Notes: generated by a model not told the origin, from the sequence alone. Positions 36,640 through 45,078 are shown, numbered from the stretch's first letter. The stretch: DNA of 47,335 nt from Rhodothermales bacterium (GCA_013002165.1 JABDKO010000126.1:1-47335), one strand, 5' to 3'. Translations and numbers: made by a program.

Positions 36640-37353
36640 ATGAAGCGAGAATATAAGCAGTGGTACAGTCCTAGCCTCGGAAGAGACATGGAGATTCTGG
36701 TCTTTGGACATAGTGGAACTCCGCTGCTTGTCTTTCCCAGCAGTCTTGGCCGATATTTTGAATGGGAGGATTTTGGGATGATCGATGCCCTTGCTGACAA
36801 GATAGAGTCAGGGCAGAACATGGTAATTTGCACCGACTCGATTGACGGGGAAAGCTTCTACAACAAGCATGTCCATCCATACGTTCGAATGGCTCGACAT
36901 CGTCAGTTTGAAGATTACATCATCAATGAGGTTATTCCGTTCGCACAACACGCCTCAGGTACGTCCTTTATAATCTCATCTGGTGCCAGTTTCGGTGCAT
37001 ATCACGCGGCCAATTTTGTATTCAAACATCCACACCTGTTTGGCAAGCTGATTGCGTTAAGTGGAGCTTACGATATCAAGTCGTTCCTGGACGGTTTCTA
37101 CGATGACAGTGTTTACTTCAACAATCCAATCGACTACTTGCCGAACCTCTCCGACCATGGCGTGCTCGAGAATATCCGCAAGAATCAGATTATTCTGTCA
37201 TACGGAGAATTCGATCCCTGTCGAGACAAGAACGAACGCCTGAGTGGAATACTGCACAGTAAAAGTATCCCGCATTCGACTGAGGTTATCAGCGGGGCAT
37301 TCGGACACGACTGGCCATGGTGGCGCCAGCAAATTCGTCAGCACATTGTCTAG
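36640..37353 (+). CDS. Cytoplasmic esterase-like alpha/beta hydrolase (cassette gene 1)
   Basis: 237 aa, no signal peptide. The N-terminus YKQWYSPSLGRDMEILVFGHSGTPLLVFPSS is followed by the nucleophile elbow SGASFGAYHA (S117) and GAFGHDWPWWRQQI at the C-terminus (catalytic H223). This is the PF00756-like esterase fold in a minimal form. First of five same-strand genes, 48 bp before the ATP-grasp gene. Possibly it hydrolyses or transacylates an ester or thioester in the pathway. Substrate unknown. Confidence 0.88.
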   Translation: MKREYKQWYSPSLGRDMEILVFGHSGTPLLVFPSSLGRYFEWEDFGMIDALADKIESGQNMVICTDSIDGESFYNKHVHPYVRMARHRQFEDYIINEVIPFAQHASGTSFIISSGASFGAYHAANFVFKHPHLFGKLIALSGAYDIKSFLDGFYDDSVYFNNPIDYLPNLSDHGVLENIRKNQIILSYGEFDPCRDKNERLSGILHSKSIPHSTEVISGAFGHDWPWWRQQIRQHIV

Positions 37354-37401
37354 CCGAAAAAAAGGCACGCTGTTAATACGCACCAATCGTCACAACTTTA
37401 A

Positions 37402-38358
37402 ATGAGCAAGCAAAAAAAGAAGACTCGCCGAATCGGGATACTGCGCGGAATGGAAACAAGTTTTCCTGAAGCACTAATCGAGTACATCAACGACACCTAC
37501 GGCGACAAAAAAATTGAGTGTTCATTTGTGGAGATCGATGCTGTATCGATGGATGATGACAATGTCTATGACGTAATACTTGACAGGATCTCACATGAGG
37601 TTCCTTTCTATCGATCCTACCTCAAATGGTGCTCTCTCAAGGGAACGTATATCGTAAATAATCCTTTCTGGTGGAGTGCGGACGACAAGTTTATAGATAA
37701 CATTATCGCGGCAGAGGTAGACGTAGCAGTTCCCCGAACTGTAATCTTGCCGCACAAGCAGCATCCACCGAATACAAAGGACAATTCCTTTCGCAACCTC
37801 AAGTATCCGGTTGATTGGGATCGAGTATTTGAGTACATCGGCTTCCCGGCTTTTCTCAAACCGTTTGACGGAGGTGGATGGAGAGGAGTCTCACGAGTTA
37901 CTAACGCGGATGAGTTTTATGCCGCGTACGATGAGTCCGGTACCGATTGCATGATGCTTCAGGAAGGCATCGAGTTCGAGTCCTATTTCCGGTGCTACGG
38001 TGTAGGACAAACGAAGGTACATATAATGCCGTACAACCCTGCGGCTGAGCCGCACCTTCGGTACAAAGACATACCGGAAGGCTCGTCATCCACCGAACTG
38101 CTGGAACGTATCGAGAAGGATGTTGTCTCGATTTGCAAGGCGCTCGGTTACGATTTGAACACTGTTGAATTCGCCGTCAGAGATGGCATTCCGTACGCTA
38201 TTGATTTCATGAACCCGGCACCGGACGCCGACTATCATTCAGTTGGCTACGACAACTTTGCCTGGATTGTGAATGCCGTCGCAGAGATGCTTGTCGCAAA
38301 GGCAGAAAAGCCTGACTCGAAAAAGAAGTTTTCCGTCAACAATGCACTGGCGAGATAG
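37402..38358 (+). CDS. ATP-grasp ligase (cassette gene 2)
   Basis: 318 aa soluble protein. A pre-ATP-grasp domain (RIGILRGMETSFPEALIEYIN) is followed by the ATP-grasp fold: K153 in FPAFLKPFDGGGWRGVSRV (phosphate-lid lysine and Gly-rich loop), MMLQEGIEFESYFRCY (hinge), and metal ligands E256 in NTVEFAVRDG and D268/N271 in AIDFMNPAPD. Such enzymes join a carboxylate to an amine or thiol through an acyl phosphate. It resembles RimK-like peptide ligases only in general layout. The acceptor is unknown. It lies between an esterase and a permuted ATP-grasp gene. Confidence 0.88.
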   Translation: MSKQKKKTRRIGILRGMETSFPEALIEYINDTYGDKKIECSFVEIDAVSMDDDNVYDVILDRISHEVPFYRSYLKWCSLKGTYIVNNPFWWSADDKFIDNIIAAEVDVAVPRTVILPHKQHPPNTKDNSFRNLKYPVDWDRVFEYIGFPAFLKPFDGGGWRGVSRVTNADEFYAAYDESGTDCMMLQEGIEFESYFRCYGVGQTKVHIMPYNPAAEPHLRYKDIPEGSSSTELLERIEKDVVSICKALGYDLNTVEFAVRDGIPYAIDFMNPAPDADYHSVGYDNFAWIVNAVAEMLVAKAEKPDSKKKFSVNNALAR

Positions 38359-38400
38359 CGAATGATACTTTCCTTCTTGCATCTATACTGTCACTAAGAT

Positions 38401-39756
38401 ATGCGGCCACACCTTGACTCAGCCGTTGAGTACTTCAATCGCTTGATTGAGGATGATCTGTCGTTCGCGGATGAACAGTACGATCAACTCATTCACTTGC
38501 AAAAAGAACAGAATGTTCTCTTTGGGGGCCGACCGCTGGCGACGAGCCTGCGGCCTACATTCATGTCGGAGCCTTTTTATACCGACGTTCAGGATACCGT
38601 GTACCTAATCCGGCAGGCTGTTTTAAAAATCGCGGCAGCATTCTTTAATGACAGAGACGTTCTACAGAATGAGCTGGGCCTCGAGGATTGGGAGATAGAG
38701 CTTGCAGCGCTGCCGACCAAAGTTCTCAGACTCGCAGCGACCGCCCGAATGGATTCGTTCATCACGACCGACGGGTTCAAATTTGTCGAGATCAATGGTG
38801 AAGTACCTGCCGGGGTCGCGTACGCGAGTCAAATGGGCAAGTTGTACCGATCACTGGATATCTTCAAGCGGTTCGAAAAAAAGTATCCGGTCAGATTCGT
38901 GTCACCCCTGGAACACACCATGCACGCGTTGTTTCAGATTTATCACGAGCAGTTTGACGGTTTGGAAGAACTACCGAGTGTTGCCATTGTCGACCATCTC
39001 GATGTCCCCACGACGCACGAGTTTGATCTCGTCAAGAATTACTTGGAGAGGATGGGGCATGTTTGCGAAATCAGTGATCCGCGGAGCCTGGAGTGCAGGG
39101 ATGGATGGATCTATGCAAACGGCAAAAAGATTGACATCCTGTACAGACGACTTCTGATGAATGAGTACTACGAAATTCGCGACGACTGCAAGGCGTTTCT
39201 GGAAGGATATAAGGCACAAAAGACATGCTACCTTAACTCGTTCCGGACGAAACTCGTCCATAAAAAGGCGCTGTTTGCATTCCTGACTGATGAGAAGTAC
39301 ACACGGGTACTCAACAGCAGGCAACTATCTGCTATAAATCGCCATGTACCGTGGACGCGAAAACTGCGCCAGCAGGCAACCACATTCAGAGGACTCCCTG
39401 TTGATCTGGTGGATTTCGTGCGGAAGAACAGATCTCATTTCGTGATCAAGCCGAATGATGAGTATGGCGGCAAGGGCGTTGTTCTGGGGTTTCAGGCAGA
39501 CGAGTCGGAATGGGATGTAGCTATCTCGACAGGCCTTGCCGCGAATTACGTTGTTCAGGAAGTAGTCGATATTCGACGTGAACCCTTCCTGCTGAAAATC
39601 GATGGCTCGTGGAAGAAAGTACCTACCGTCATCGACCTTGACCCGTACCTGAACGGTCCCCTTATGGGCGGATGCCTGACGAGAATCAGTGCTTCCAACC
39701 TGGCGAACGTAACGGCGGGCGGCGGAAGTCTACCCATGTATATTCTCCGCTACTAA
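38401..39756 (+). CDS. Circularly permuted type 2 ATP-grasp ligase (cassette gene 3)
   Basis: 451 aa. The metal-binding element VEINGEVPAGVAYASQMG (E130, N132, E134) comes before the ATP-lysine element HFVIKPNDEYGGKGVVLGF (K350), the reverse of ordinary ATP-grasp order, as in circularly permuted families related to glutathionylspermidine synthase. NYVVQEVVDIRREPFLL and LMGGCLTRISASNLANVTAGGGSLPMY follow. It should form a second amide bond in the pathway. Gap of 42 bp to the previous gene and 9 bp to the amidotransferase gene. Confidence 0.87.
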   Translation: MRPHLDSAVEYFNRLIEDDLSFADEQYDQLIHLQKEQNVLFGGRPLATSLRPTFMSEPFYTDVQDTVYLIRQAVLKIAAAFFNDRDVLQNELGLEDWEIELAALPTKVLRLAATARMDSFITTDGFKFVEINGEVPAGVAYASQMGKLYRSLDIFKRFEKKYPVRFVSPLEHTMHALFQIYHEQFDGLEELPSVAIVDHLDVPTTHEFDLVKNYLERMGHVCEISDPRSLECRDGWIYANGKKIDILYRRLLMNEYYEIRDDCKAFLEGYKAQKTCYLNSFRTKLVHKKALFAFLTDEKYTRVLNSRQLSAINRHVPWTRKLRQQATTFRGLPVDLVDFVRKNRSHFVIKPNDEYGGKGVVLGFQADESEWDVAISTGLAANYVVQEVVDIRREPFLLKIDGSWKKVPTVIDLDPYLNGPLMGGCLTRISASNLANVTAGGGSLPMYILRY

Positions 39757-39765
39757 CACTTGTTT

Positions 39766-40629
39766 ATGAGTACCGCTATTCGCATCGCGCTGATTGATTT
39801 GTACGAAGGCATACCCAACGAGGGTATACGGGCCATTACCGAAGCTGTTGACGACTTCCGGTCGAACGTGCCCGGTGGTCACACCGTTGAGTTCGTAAGA
39901 TTTGATACGCGAACGGACGCAACCATGCCGGACCTGAGCTTCGACATATACATTTCTTCAGGAGGCCCCGGAAGCCCGTTCGATGGCGAAGGCACGCAGT
40001 GGGAGGAGAATTACTTCAAGTGGGTTGACGAAATCGTATCGCACAATGCGGCCGCAGATGAACGTGGCGTACGTAAGAAGCATGTAGTGTTCATTTGTCA
40101 CTCGTTTCAATTGATGTGCCGCTACTATGACCTTGCCACCGTGACCGAGCGACATTCTCCTTCGTTTGGCATTCTGAAGGTACACCAGACTGATGACGGG
40201 CGTGCAGATCCGCTGTTTGCGGATCTAAGGGACCCGTTTTATGCCGCCGATTTTCGTCGCTTCCAGGTTATTCAGCCGAAGACGGAAAAATTTGAAGCAC
40301 TTGGTGCGAAGATTATTGCAATTGAGAAGGATCGGCCCCATCTACCGTACGAGCGAGCGATCATGGGAATTCGAATCTCAGATGAGATAGTCGGCGTCCA
40401 GTTCCATCCGGAAGCAGATCCGCCCGGTATGCGAGTTCACTTTCTTAAAGCCGAAAGGCGACGAGAGACTGTTGCAAAACATTCAGAAGAGAAATTTCTG
40501 CAGATCATGGATCGCCTTTACGATCCTGACTATCTGGAAGCGACACACTGTACAATTCTCCCTAACTTTTTTGCGAGTGCACTTGATCATATTCTCGCAG
40601 GGACGACAGAACCCGAAGTGACAGGTTAG
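39766..40629 (+). CDS. Class I glutamine amidotransferase (cassette gene 4)
   Basis: 287 aa from the ATG at 39766 (TTG at 39760 is two codons earlier). IYISSGGPGSPFDG gives the oxyanion strand, nucleophile C111 is in VVFICHSFQLMCRYY, and H214/E216 are in GVQFHPEADPPGM. CHSFQ replaces the usual CxGxQ: the Gly after Cys is His-Ser. A C-terminal extension of about 65 residues follows the catalytic His. It could supply ammonia to one of the neighbouring ligases or remove a gamma-glutamyl group. Next gene follows after 5 bp. Confidence 0.9.
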   Translation: MSTAIRIALIDLYEGIPNEGIRAITEAVDDFRSNVPGGHTVEFVRFDTRTDATMPDLSFDIYISSGGPGSPFDGEGTQWEENYFKWVDEIVSHNAAADERGVRKKHVVFICHSFQLMCRYYDLATVTERHSPSFGILKVHQTDDGRADPLFADLRDPFYAADFRRFQVIQPKTEKFEALGAKIIAIEKDRPHLPYERAIMGIRISDEIVGVQFHPEADPPGMRVHFLKAERRRETVAKHSEEKFLQIMDRLYDPDYLEATHCTILPNFFASALDHILAGTTEPEVTG

Positions 40630-40634
40630 ATTAT

Positions 40635-41675
40635 ATGTCGGGATCCAGATCTTCCGAAGCCGGAATCCTCAGTTATCACGAAGACCTCTCGGGCACCCTG
40701 CGCTGTCGGCGTATAAAGTCGGAAGCACTTGGTATTTACAAGCCCCACTATGCATACGAGCCTCCCGGCTACGAGTCCGACGATACCGTCCCCATAGTCT
40801 ATCTTTTCCGCGGCCACGAGCGTGAGTGGGTCAACATCGATGAGGACAACAGTCGCGGCCACTCGACGGCCATTCAAGACATTGACCTTCTGATAAAGCG
40901 CAAAGTATTGCCCCCGATGGTACTGCTGATGCCCGGCGTGAGCAGTACGAACAACGCTGTCCACTCACTGGGTATCGACATGATGGGTGTCGGAGTCGGA
41001 GGCCGCGGTATCGGTACCGGACAATTCTATACCTACCTGACGGAGGAATTCATTCCTACCATGGAGCAGAGATATCGCGTTCGGCCATACCAGGGGCGGA
41101 TTGCAATAGGGTTTTCGCTGGGCGGCTATATCTGCAGTCTTCTCGCAACACGTTTCTCCGGTTACTTTGACCACGTCGGTATTTATGACGGGACATTGCC
41201 GTTCGGTGGATACCAGGACCCGCGGCAAGTGGGCGATGCAAAGTATACTGATCGCGTCTGGTGCAGGTCTCCACTGCTAGACACGGCACTCGGTAAACCA
41301 CGAAAGTTCGCCAAAATGAGTGCCTGGAACTCGGTCGATATTATTCGACGCGCAGACTTCCATCAGCTGTTTCAAATCCGCAAGACCATGTTCTGGGTCG
41401 GCAGTGCTGCTTATGGCGGTTATGTCGGAAACAGGGACCGCAGCAGGTATTTCCTGGATGTCTTGTCCGAACACGATATACCGGCAGGTACTCGAGACGT
41501 CGTTTTTGCAAACGACGCCTCTCACACCTGGCATTGGACTGATCGATTCGCCGTCAGTTTGCTATACCGGTTGTTTGTAGAAGAAGCCCTTCCGGTCAAA
41601 GGCAAGTTGTCATTTGTTGCCAAACATCTTTTTCAGCAACCCGGCACCACCGGCGACAGCACCAAGCTTGGATAA
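40635..41675 (+). CDS. Esterase-like alpha/beta hydrolase (cassette gene 5)
   Basis: 346 aa, no signal peptide. VPIVYLFRGHEREWVNIDEDNSRG, PPMVLLMPGVSSTNN, the nucleophile elbow IAIGFSLGGYICS (S161) and FANDASHTWHWTDR (H297) define an esterase of the PF00756 type, different from cassette gene 1. A Gly-rich insertion GVGVGGRGIGTG lies before the nucleophile. Its last 66 bp overlap head-on with the DUF937 gene on the other strand. Confidence 0.88.
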   Translation: MSGSRSSEAGILSYHEDLSGTLRCRRIKSEALGIYKPHYAYEPPGYESDDTVPIVYLFRGHEREWVNIDEDNSRGHSTAIQDIDLLIKRKVLPPMVLLMPGVSSTNNAVHSLGIDMMGVGVGGRGIGTGQFYTYLTEEFIPTMEQRYRVRPYQGRIAIGFSLGGYICSLLATRFSGYFDHVGIYDGTLPFGGYQDPRQVGDAKYTDRVWCRSPLLDTALGKPRKFAKMSAWNSVDIIRRADFHQLFQIRKTMFWVGSAAYGGYVGNRDRSRYFLDVLSEHDIPAGTRDVVFANDASHTWHWTDRFAVSLLYRLFVEEALPVKGKLSFVAKHLFQQPGTTGDSTKLG

Positions 41676-42344
41676 ATCGTCAGCAATCTGACCGTCATTG
41701 TCTGAGTCAATCAGGCCCATCAGACCGCCCATTCCTGCCGGTGCCTGACGCGCAACGACCTCTTTTTCGGTCCGAAGCATCCCAGCCAGATCTCCCGGGC
41801 TCATGTTTTGCTGTTTCTTGACCCTGCCAAGGGCAGACATGACGATCGGTGCCAGCAAAGGAAGGAGCTTCGCGGCTTGACTTGCGTCGAGTCCGCTGGC
41901 TTTACTGACGCCTGTTTCGACGGCATTTCGCTTACCACCCAGCACGTGTCGTAAAATACCGGCCCCATCTACGCTCTTCTTGTTGAGCGTATTCGATTTG
42001 TCACCGAAAAGCGCACCGGCCATCCCGACGAGATTACCCAGTCCGCCGCCACTACTTTTGCCGCCGCCAAACATCGACGCTAATCCTCCGCCTGATCCCG
42101 CACCGAGCAGACCGGAAAGGTTGTCCAACAGCCCGCCATCGTGATCTCTGTCAAGTGCGTTCGCGAGTGCTACCGCACCGTCTTCGCTCTTTGTTGCATT
42201 GCGCGCTAGACCGCCGATCAGTGCAGGCAAAGCTGCAGCCATCGCTTTTTGTGTTGCATCGTTGTCTGCGCCAATTTGACCGGAAATCTGGTCCAAGACT
42301 CCACCACTCATTTGACTGGCGAGTACATCCATTAAACCTGACAT
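41610..42344 (-). CDS. DUF937-family protein
   Basis: 244 aa, Gly/Ala-rich. SGGVLDQISGQIGADNDATQKAMAAALPALIGGLARNA is the DUF937 N-terminal helix set, and SGLDASQAAKLLPLLAPIVMSALGR repeats it in the second half. An EF-hand-like acidic loop DSDNDGQIADDLSK is near the C-terminus. An AGGAG ribosome site lies 8 nt before the ATG. Soluble, role unknown. The 3' end overlaps the last cassette gene by 66 bp on opposite strands. Confidence 0.85.
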   Translation of the reverse strand: MSGLMDVLASQMSGGVLDQISGQIGADNDATQKAMAAALPALIGGLARNATKSEDGAVALANALDRDHDGGLLDNLSGLLGAGSGGGLASMFGGGKSSGGGLGNLVGMAGALFGDKSNTLNKKSVDGAGILRHVLGGKRNAVETGVSKASGLDASQAAKLLPLLAPIVMSALGRVKKQQNMSPGDLAGMLRTEKEVVARQAPAGMGGLMGLIDSDNDGQIADDLSKLGAVAGGAGLLKKMFGNK

Positions 42345-42471
42345 AAAATGTTAACTCCTGTTATCTTATTGAAATCGTAAAAACGGGTCCGGTAGACTCG
42401 CCGAAGTTGGCTATCTCCAAAATCGTGCCCTTCATTGTAACCACCCGATCCCCCGGAAACAATAGAACGCT

Positions 42472-43200
42472 ATGAAGAAGCTCCGACTACCGATTGTGTA
42501 TTCGGATGATGACGTTCTCGTCATCGAGAAACCCGCTGGTATTCTTTCAATTCCTGACCGATATGACCCTAAACAGCCTCATATCCGGTCTGTCATCTCG
42601 AGCAAATACAAAGACACTCTCGTGGTTCATCGGCTGGATCGAGACACCAGCGGAATAATGGTTCTTGCTCAGAATGCCGATAGCCACCGGCACCTGAACG
42701 AGCTGTTTCAAAATGGAACAGTGCGTAAAGTTTATACAGCAATCATTCACGGACACTTACTTACGCCGGAGGTAACGATTGACCTCTCGTTGAAGCCGGA
42801 TGGTGACCGACGGCATAGGACTGTAGTCGACAAGTCAGCTGGCAAGGGAGCCGTTACACACTTCGCGTCGATTGATAGATACCGCGACTTTTCCCAGATA
42901 ACCGCAGTTCCGGAAACAGGCCGCACCCACCAGATCCGCGCTCACTTGAGTGCGATAAAATGTCCCATAGTCTGTGATGAACTGTACGGAACAGGTCGAC
43001 CACTTATGCTCTCCGAGTTCAAACACAACTACACTCCGTCCTCGAAGCGAGAAGAACGTCCGCTGATTGGCAGGCTTGCGCTGCATTCAACAAGCCTGAC
43101 CTTCACCCATCCGACTTCCGGCGAGAAAATGCAATTCAACTCCGAGTTGCCCAAAGACTTCAGGGCATCCATCAATCAGCTTTCGAAATACGGCCGTTGA
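42472..43200 (+). CDS. RluA-family pseudouridine synthase
   Basis: 242 aa. Catalytic motif VVHRLDRDTSGIMVLAQ with D56, preceded by VLVIEKPAGILSIPD and followed by ETGRTHQIRAHLSAIKCPIVCDELYG. No S4 domain, so it belongs to the single-domain RluA group that modifies rRNA or tRNA uridines. The target cannot be told. A segment between the two halves (RPLMLSEFKHNYTPSSKREERPLIGRLALHS) is somewhat long. Confidence 0.93.
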   Translation: MKKLRLPIVYSDDDVLVIEKPAGILSIPDRYDPKQPHIRSVISSKYKDTLVVHRLDRDTSGIMVLAQNADSHRHLNELFQNGTVRKVYTAIIHGHLLTPEVTIDLSLKPDGDRRHRTVVDKSAGKGAVTHFASIDRYRDFSQITAVPETGRTHQIRAHLSAIKCPIVCDELYGTGRPLMLSEFKHNYTPSSKREERPLIGRLALHSTSLTFTHPTSGEKMQFNSELPKDFRASINQLSKYGR

Positions 43201-43225
43201 TGCGGACGTGAGTTATAGGCGGCGA

Positions 43226-43369
43226 CTACCCGATCCTGGTCGCTAATGAGGTAAGCAGGGGCGTTTCACTTTCCGGATCCTGACTGAGCACCGTACTCTG
43301 TGTGCTCAAAATCCCGAGCAGGGTAATAGCCAGTACGCCAATCGATATCAGTCGATCTGACTTATCCAT
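43226..43369 (-). CDS. Very small single-span membrane protein
   Basis: A 47-aa frame beginning at the ATG 43369, inside the last codons of the nitrilase gene (22-bp overlap, different frame). Short basic/acidic N-terminus MDKSDR, then a hydrophobic helix LISIGVLAITLLGILS, then a polar tail. No homologue recognised. Support: overlap typical of coupled genes in this operon, a good helix, and nothing else filling the 147-bp gap before RluA. It could be spurious. Confidence 0.45.
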   Translation of the reverse strand: MDKSDRLISIGVLAITLLGILSTQSTVLSQDPESETPLLTSLATRIG

Positions 43370-44190
43370 TGTTCATAGAGATCCGGCCTGCGATCCCGAT
43401 AAAAGAGCGTCCTTGCGTGAGAGGACGCGACTTCGCTGAGATCCAGGTCCGCGAATAGAATTTCCTCTGTTAATGTACCTGCTGCTGCAATGATTTCACC
43501 ATTCGGCTTGCAGACGAAGGACTCACCTGCAAATTCCATTTGGTCTTCCCTGCCAACTCGATTACAGAGAGCAGCAAAGTAGCCATTCTGAAATGCTGCG
43601 ACTTGTATCTCCGCATGGTAAAGTCCATCAGGCCATTCGTCACATACGCCGGCCTGGGGAATGAACACGATTTCCGCACCGGCTACTCCAAGGGCCCGCA
43701 TGTATTCAGGGTAGTGCCGATCATAGCAGATTGCAACACCAATCTTTCCGAATGCTGTTTCATACACGGGTGCACCACGATCTCCCGGAAAATAGTAATC
43801 CGTTTCGTGGAAACAGGGATAATCGGTAATGTGGATCATCCGCGTTTTTCCAAGGAGCGTTCCATCAGCATCAATAACCGGCGAAGTGTCAAACGTACGC
43901 TCTCCATCTGCTTCAAATACATTCAAAACAATGGCAACATGCAGTTCACTTGCGAGGTGAGCGAACGCAGTTGTGGTTGGCCCGGGCACGGGTTCGGCCA
44001 TACCGATGACCTCTCCTTCGGCTTTGTTCTGAGGATAGAACCTGTCGAAAGCCAGTTCAGCAAAGCAAATGATGTTCGCACCCTTCGCAGCAGCAGCGCG
44101 GACTGCTTTCAAGCCACGCTCTACGTTTACCGCACGATCTTGACCTGCGCGCTGTTGTACCAACGCGATACGTGTAATTCTCTTTGTCAT
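43348..44190 (-). CDS. Nitrilase-superfamily carbon-nitrogen hydrolase
   Basis: 280 aa from the ATG at 44190 (ATGA overlap with the gene upstream); a longer frame to 44301 inside that gene is rejected. Catalytic triad E45 (CFAELAF), K115 (GKTRMIHI) and C155 (AICYDRHYPE). It resembles N-carbamoylputrescine amidohydrolase and beta-ureidopropionase in these motifs and in HETDYYFPGD. It should hydrolyse an amide or N-carbamoyl bond in the cytoplasm; a role in polyamine or pyrimidine breakdown is possible but not shown. Confidence 0.92.
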   Translation of the reverse strand: MTKRITRIALVQQRAGQDRAVNVERGLKAVRAAAAKGANIICFAELAFDRFYPQNKAEGEVIGMAEPVPGPTTTAFAHLASELHVAIVLNVFEADGERTFDTSPVIDADGTLLGKTRMIHITDYPCFHETDYYFPGDRGAPVYETAFGKIGVAICYDRHYPEYMRALGVAGAEIVFIPQAGVCDEWPDGLYHAEIQVAAFQNGYFAALCNRVGREDQMEFAGESFVCKPNGEIIAAAGTLTEEILFADLDLSEVASSHARTLFYRDRRPDLYEQWISQID

Positions 44191-44840
44191 TGACTCCTGC
44201 GTTGAAAGTACGCACAGCGTCCAGGCACTTCGACGACCTTGGCGGAATCGCTGTCCATTATGGAAGGGATGTAGTCGTTGACAACCGAAAGCATTTCGCA
44301 CTCTACGAAATAGAATGTACCGATAATTGTAGCCAGGTTTTCAAAGTTGTCGATGATGCCTTCCACGCCATTGTCAAACATGCGCGTGTAGAGTTGTTCA
44401 CTCACCCGGTTTTGCTGCATCTGATAAGCCTCGTACTTGTCATATATGCGAGCGTAGGCAAGCGCATCCTCGTAGTCCATGTTGCCGATTGCGTCCGTGG
44501 CGATAGCGAGATCATAGGAAATAGTCAGTATCTCAGAAGGGTGGATAAATCCCCTGGAAAAAAGACCCGGGCTGGGGAGAATCCTGCGCCCCTCCTGCCG
44601 CTGACGTACAACCAGGGTCTGAAGTGAGTCTGATATCGATATATGGTAGGTTAACGAGCTAAGAATGTTTTCCTGATTGATCAGAATCTCGTCGTTAATT
44701 GCGGCTACGGCCTGGGCGGTACGCTCCTGTTCGTTCTGAGCTTGACGCCATTCATTGGCAGCGAGCGCCAGGACCACGCCGAGAACGACGAAAAAAGCTT
44801 CCAGAAATATGGGACCGAGGGCGATGCGGTTGTCTGCCAT
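44187..44840 (-). CDS. Membrane-anchored coiled-coil protein, unknown function
   Basis: 217 aa. LGPIFLEAFFVVLGVVLALAANEWR gives one N-terminal membrane helix (about 9-29), followed by a heptad-like helix QERTAQAVAAINDEILINQENILSS and a mainly helical remainder. The LEAF...ALAANEWR opening is seen in many uncharacterised Bacteroidota and proteobacterial membrane proteins. Function unknown. First gene of an operon with the nitrilase (ATGA overlap) and divergent from the BlaI-M56 fusion. Confidence 0.8.
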   Translation of the reverse strand: MADNRIALGPIFLEAFFVVLGVVLALAANEWRQAQNEQERTAQAVAAINDEILINQENILSSLTYHISISDSLQTLVVRQRQEGRRILPSPGLFSRGFIHPSEILTISYDLAIATDAIGNMDYEDALAYARIYDKYEAYQMQQNRVSEQLYTRMFDNGVEGIIDNFENLATIIGTFYFVECEMLSVVNDYIPSIMDSDSAKVVEVPGRCAYFQRRSQ

Positions 44841-44975
44841 GTCTGATTATATCGCTTGCAGCAATCTGAAGGTGGCTTTGTACTCGAAATTAGTGTATTC
44901 CAGTACAACTTTTTGCCCGAAGACCTCGTCAAGACAACAGTCATCAAACCCGTTTCGACAGATTTCCAAAAATTG

Positions 44976-44991
44976 TGCTAGTTTTTTAGCA
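44976..44991. promoter_or_regulatory. Operator-like dyad 1, TGCTA-N6-TAGCA
   Basis: TGCTA (44976-44980), six bases, TAGCA (44987-44991). Identical half-sites and spacing recur at 45036-45051, 60 bp away centre to centre. This copy lies just upstream of the proposed -35 of the BlaI-M56 gene and could also reach the divergent gene. Likely the binding site of the BlaI domain encoded next door. Confidence 0.6.
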
Positions 44992-44997
44992 TTTTGA

Positions 44998-45026
44998 TTG
45001 CGAGAACTGCAACAAAAGTGTATTAT
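44998..45026 (+). promoter_or_regulatory. Probable promoter of the BlaI-M56 fusion gene
   Basis: TTGCGA (44998-45003), a 17-bp spacer and TATTAT (45021-45026). Transcription would begin near 45033, directly at operator dyad 2. The two dyads thus bracket the promoter, an arrangement expected for autorepression. Confidence 0.45.
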
Positions 45027-45035
45027 TACGTTAAA

Positions 45036-45051
45036 TGCTAACATACTAGCA
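45036..45051. promoter_or_regulatory. Operator-like dyad 2, TGCTA-N6-TAGCA
   Basis: TGCTA (45036-45040), ACATAC, TAGCA (45047-45051), ending 27 bp before the ATG of the BlaI-M56 gene and overlapping the expected transcription start. Same half-sites and 6-bp spacer as dyad 1. Confidence 0.6.
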
Positions 45052-45078
45052 CCCCGTTAATCGACTCGACTCGACCAG

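Noticed and set aside
43540-44193. 217-codon open frame on the plus strand
   Set aside because: Antisense to the nitrilase gene, whose catalytic triad is intact on the minus strand.
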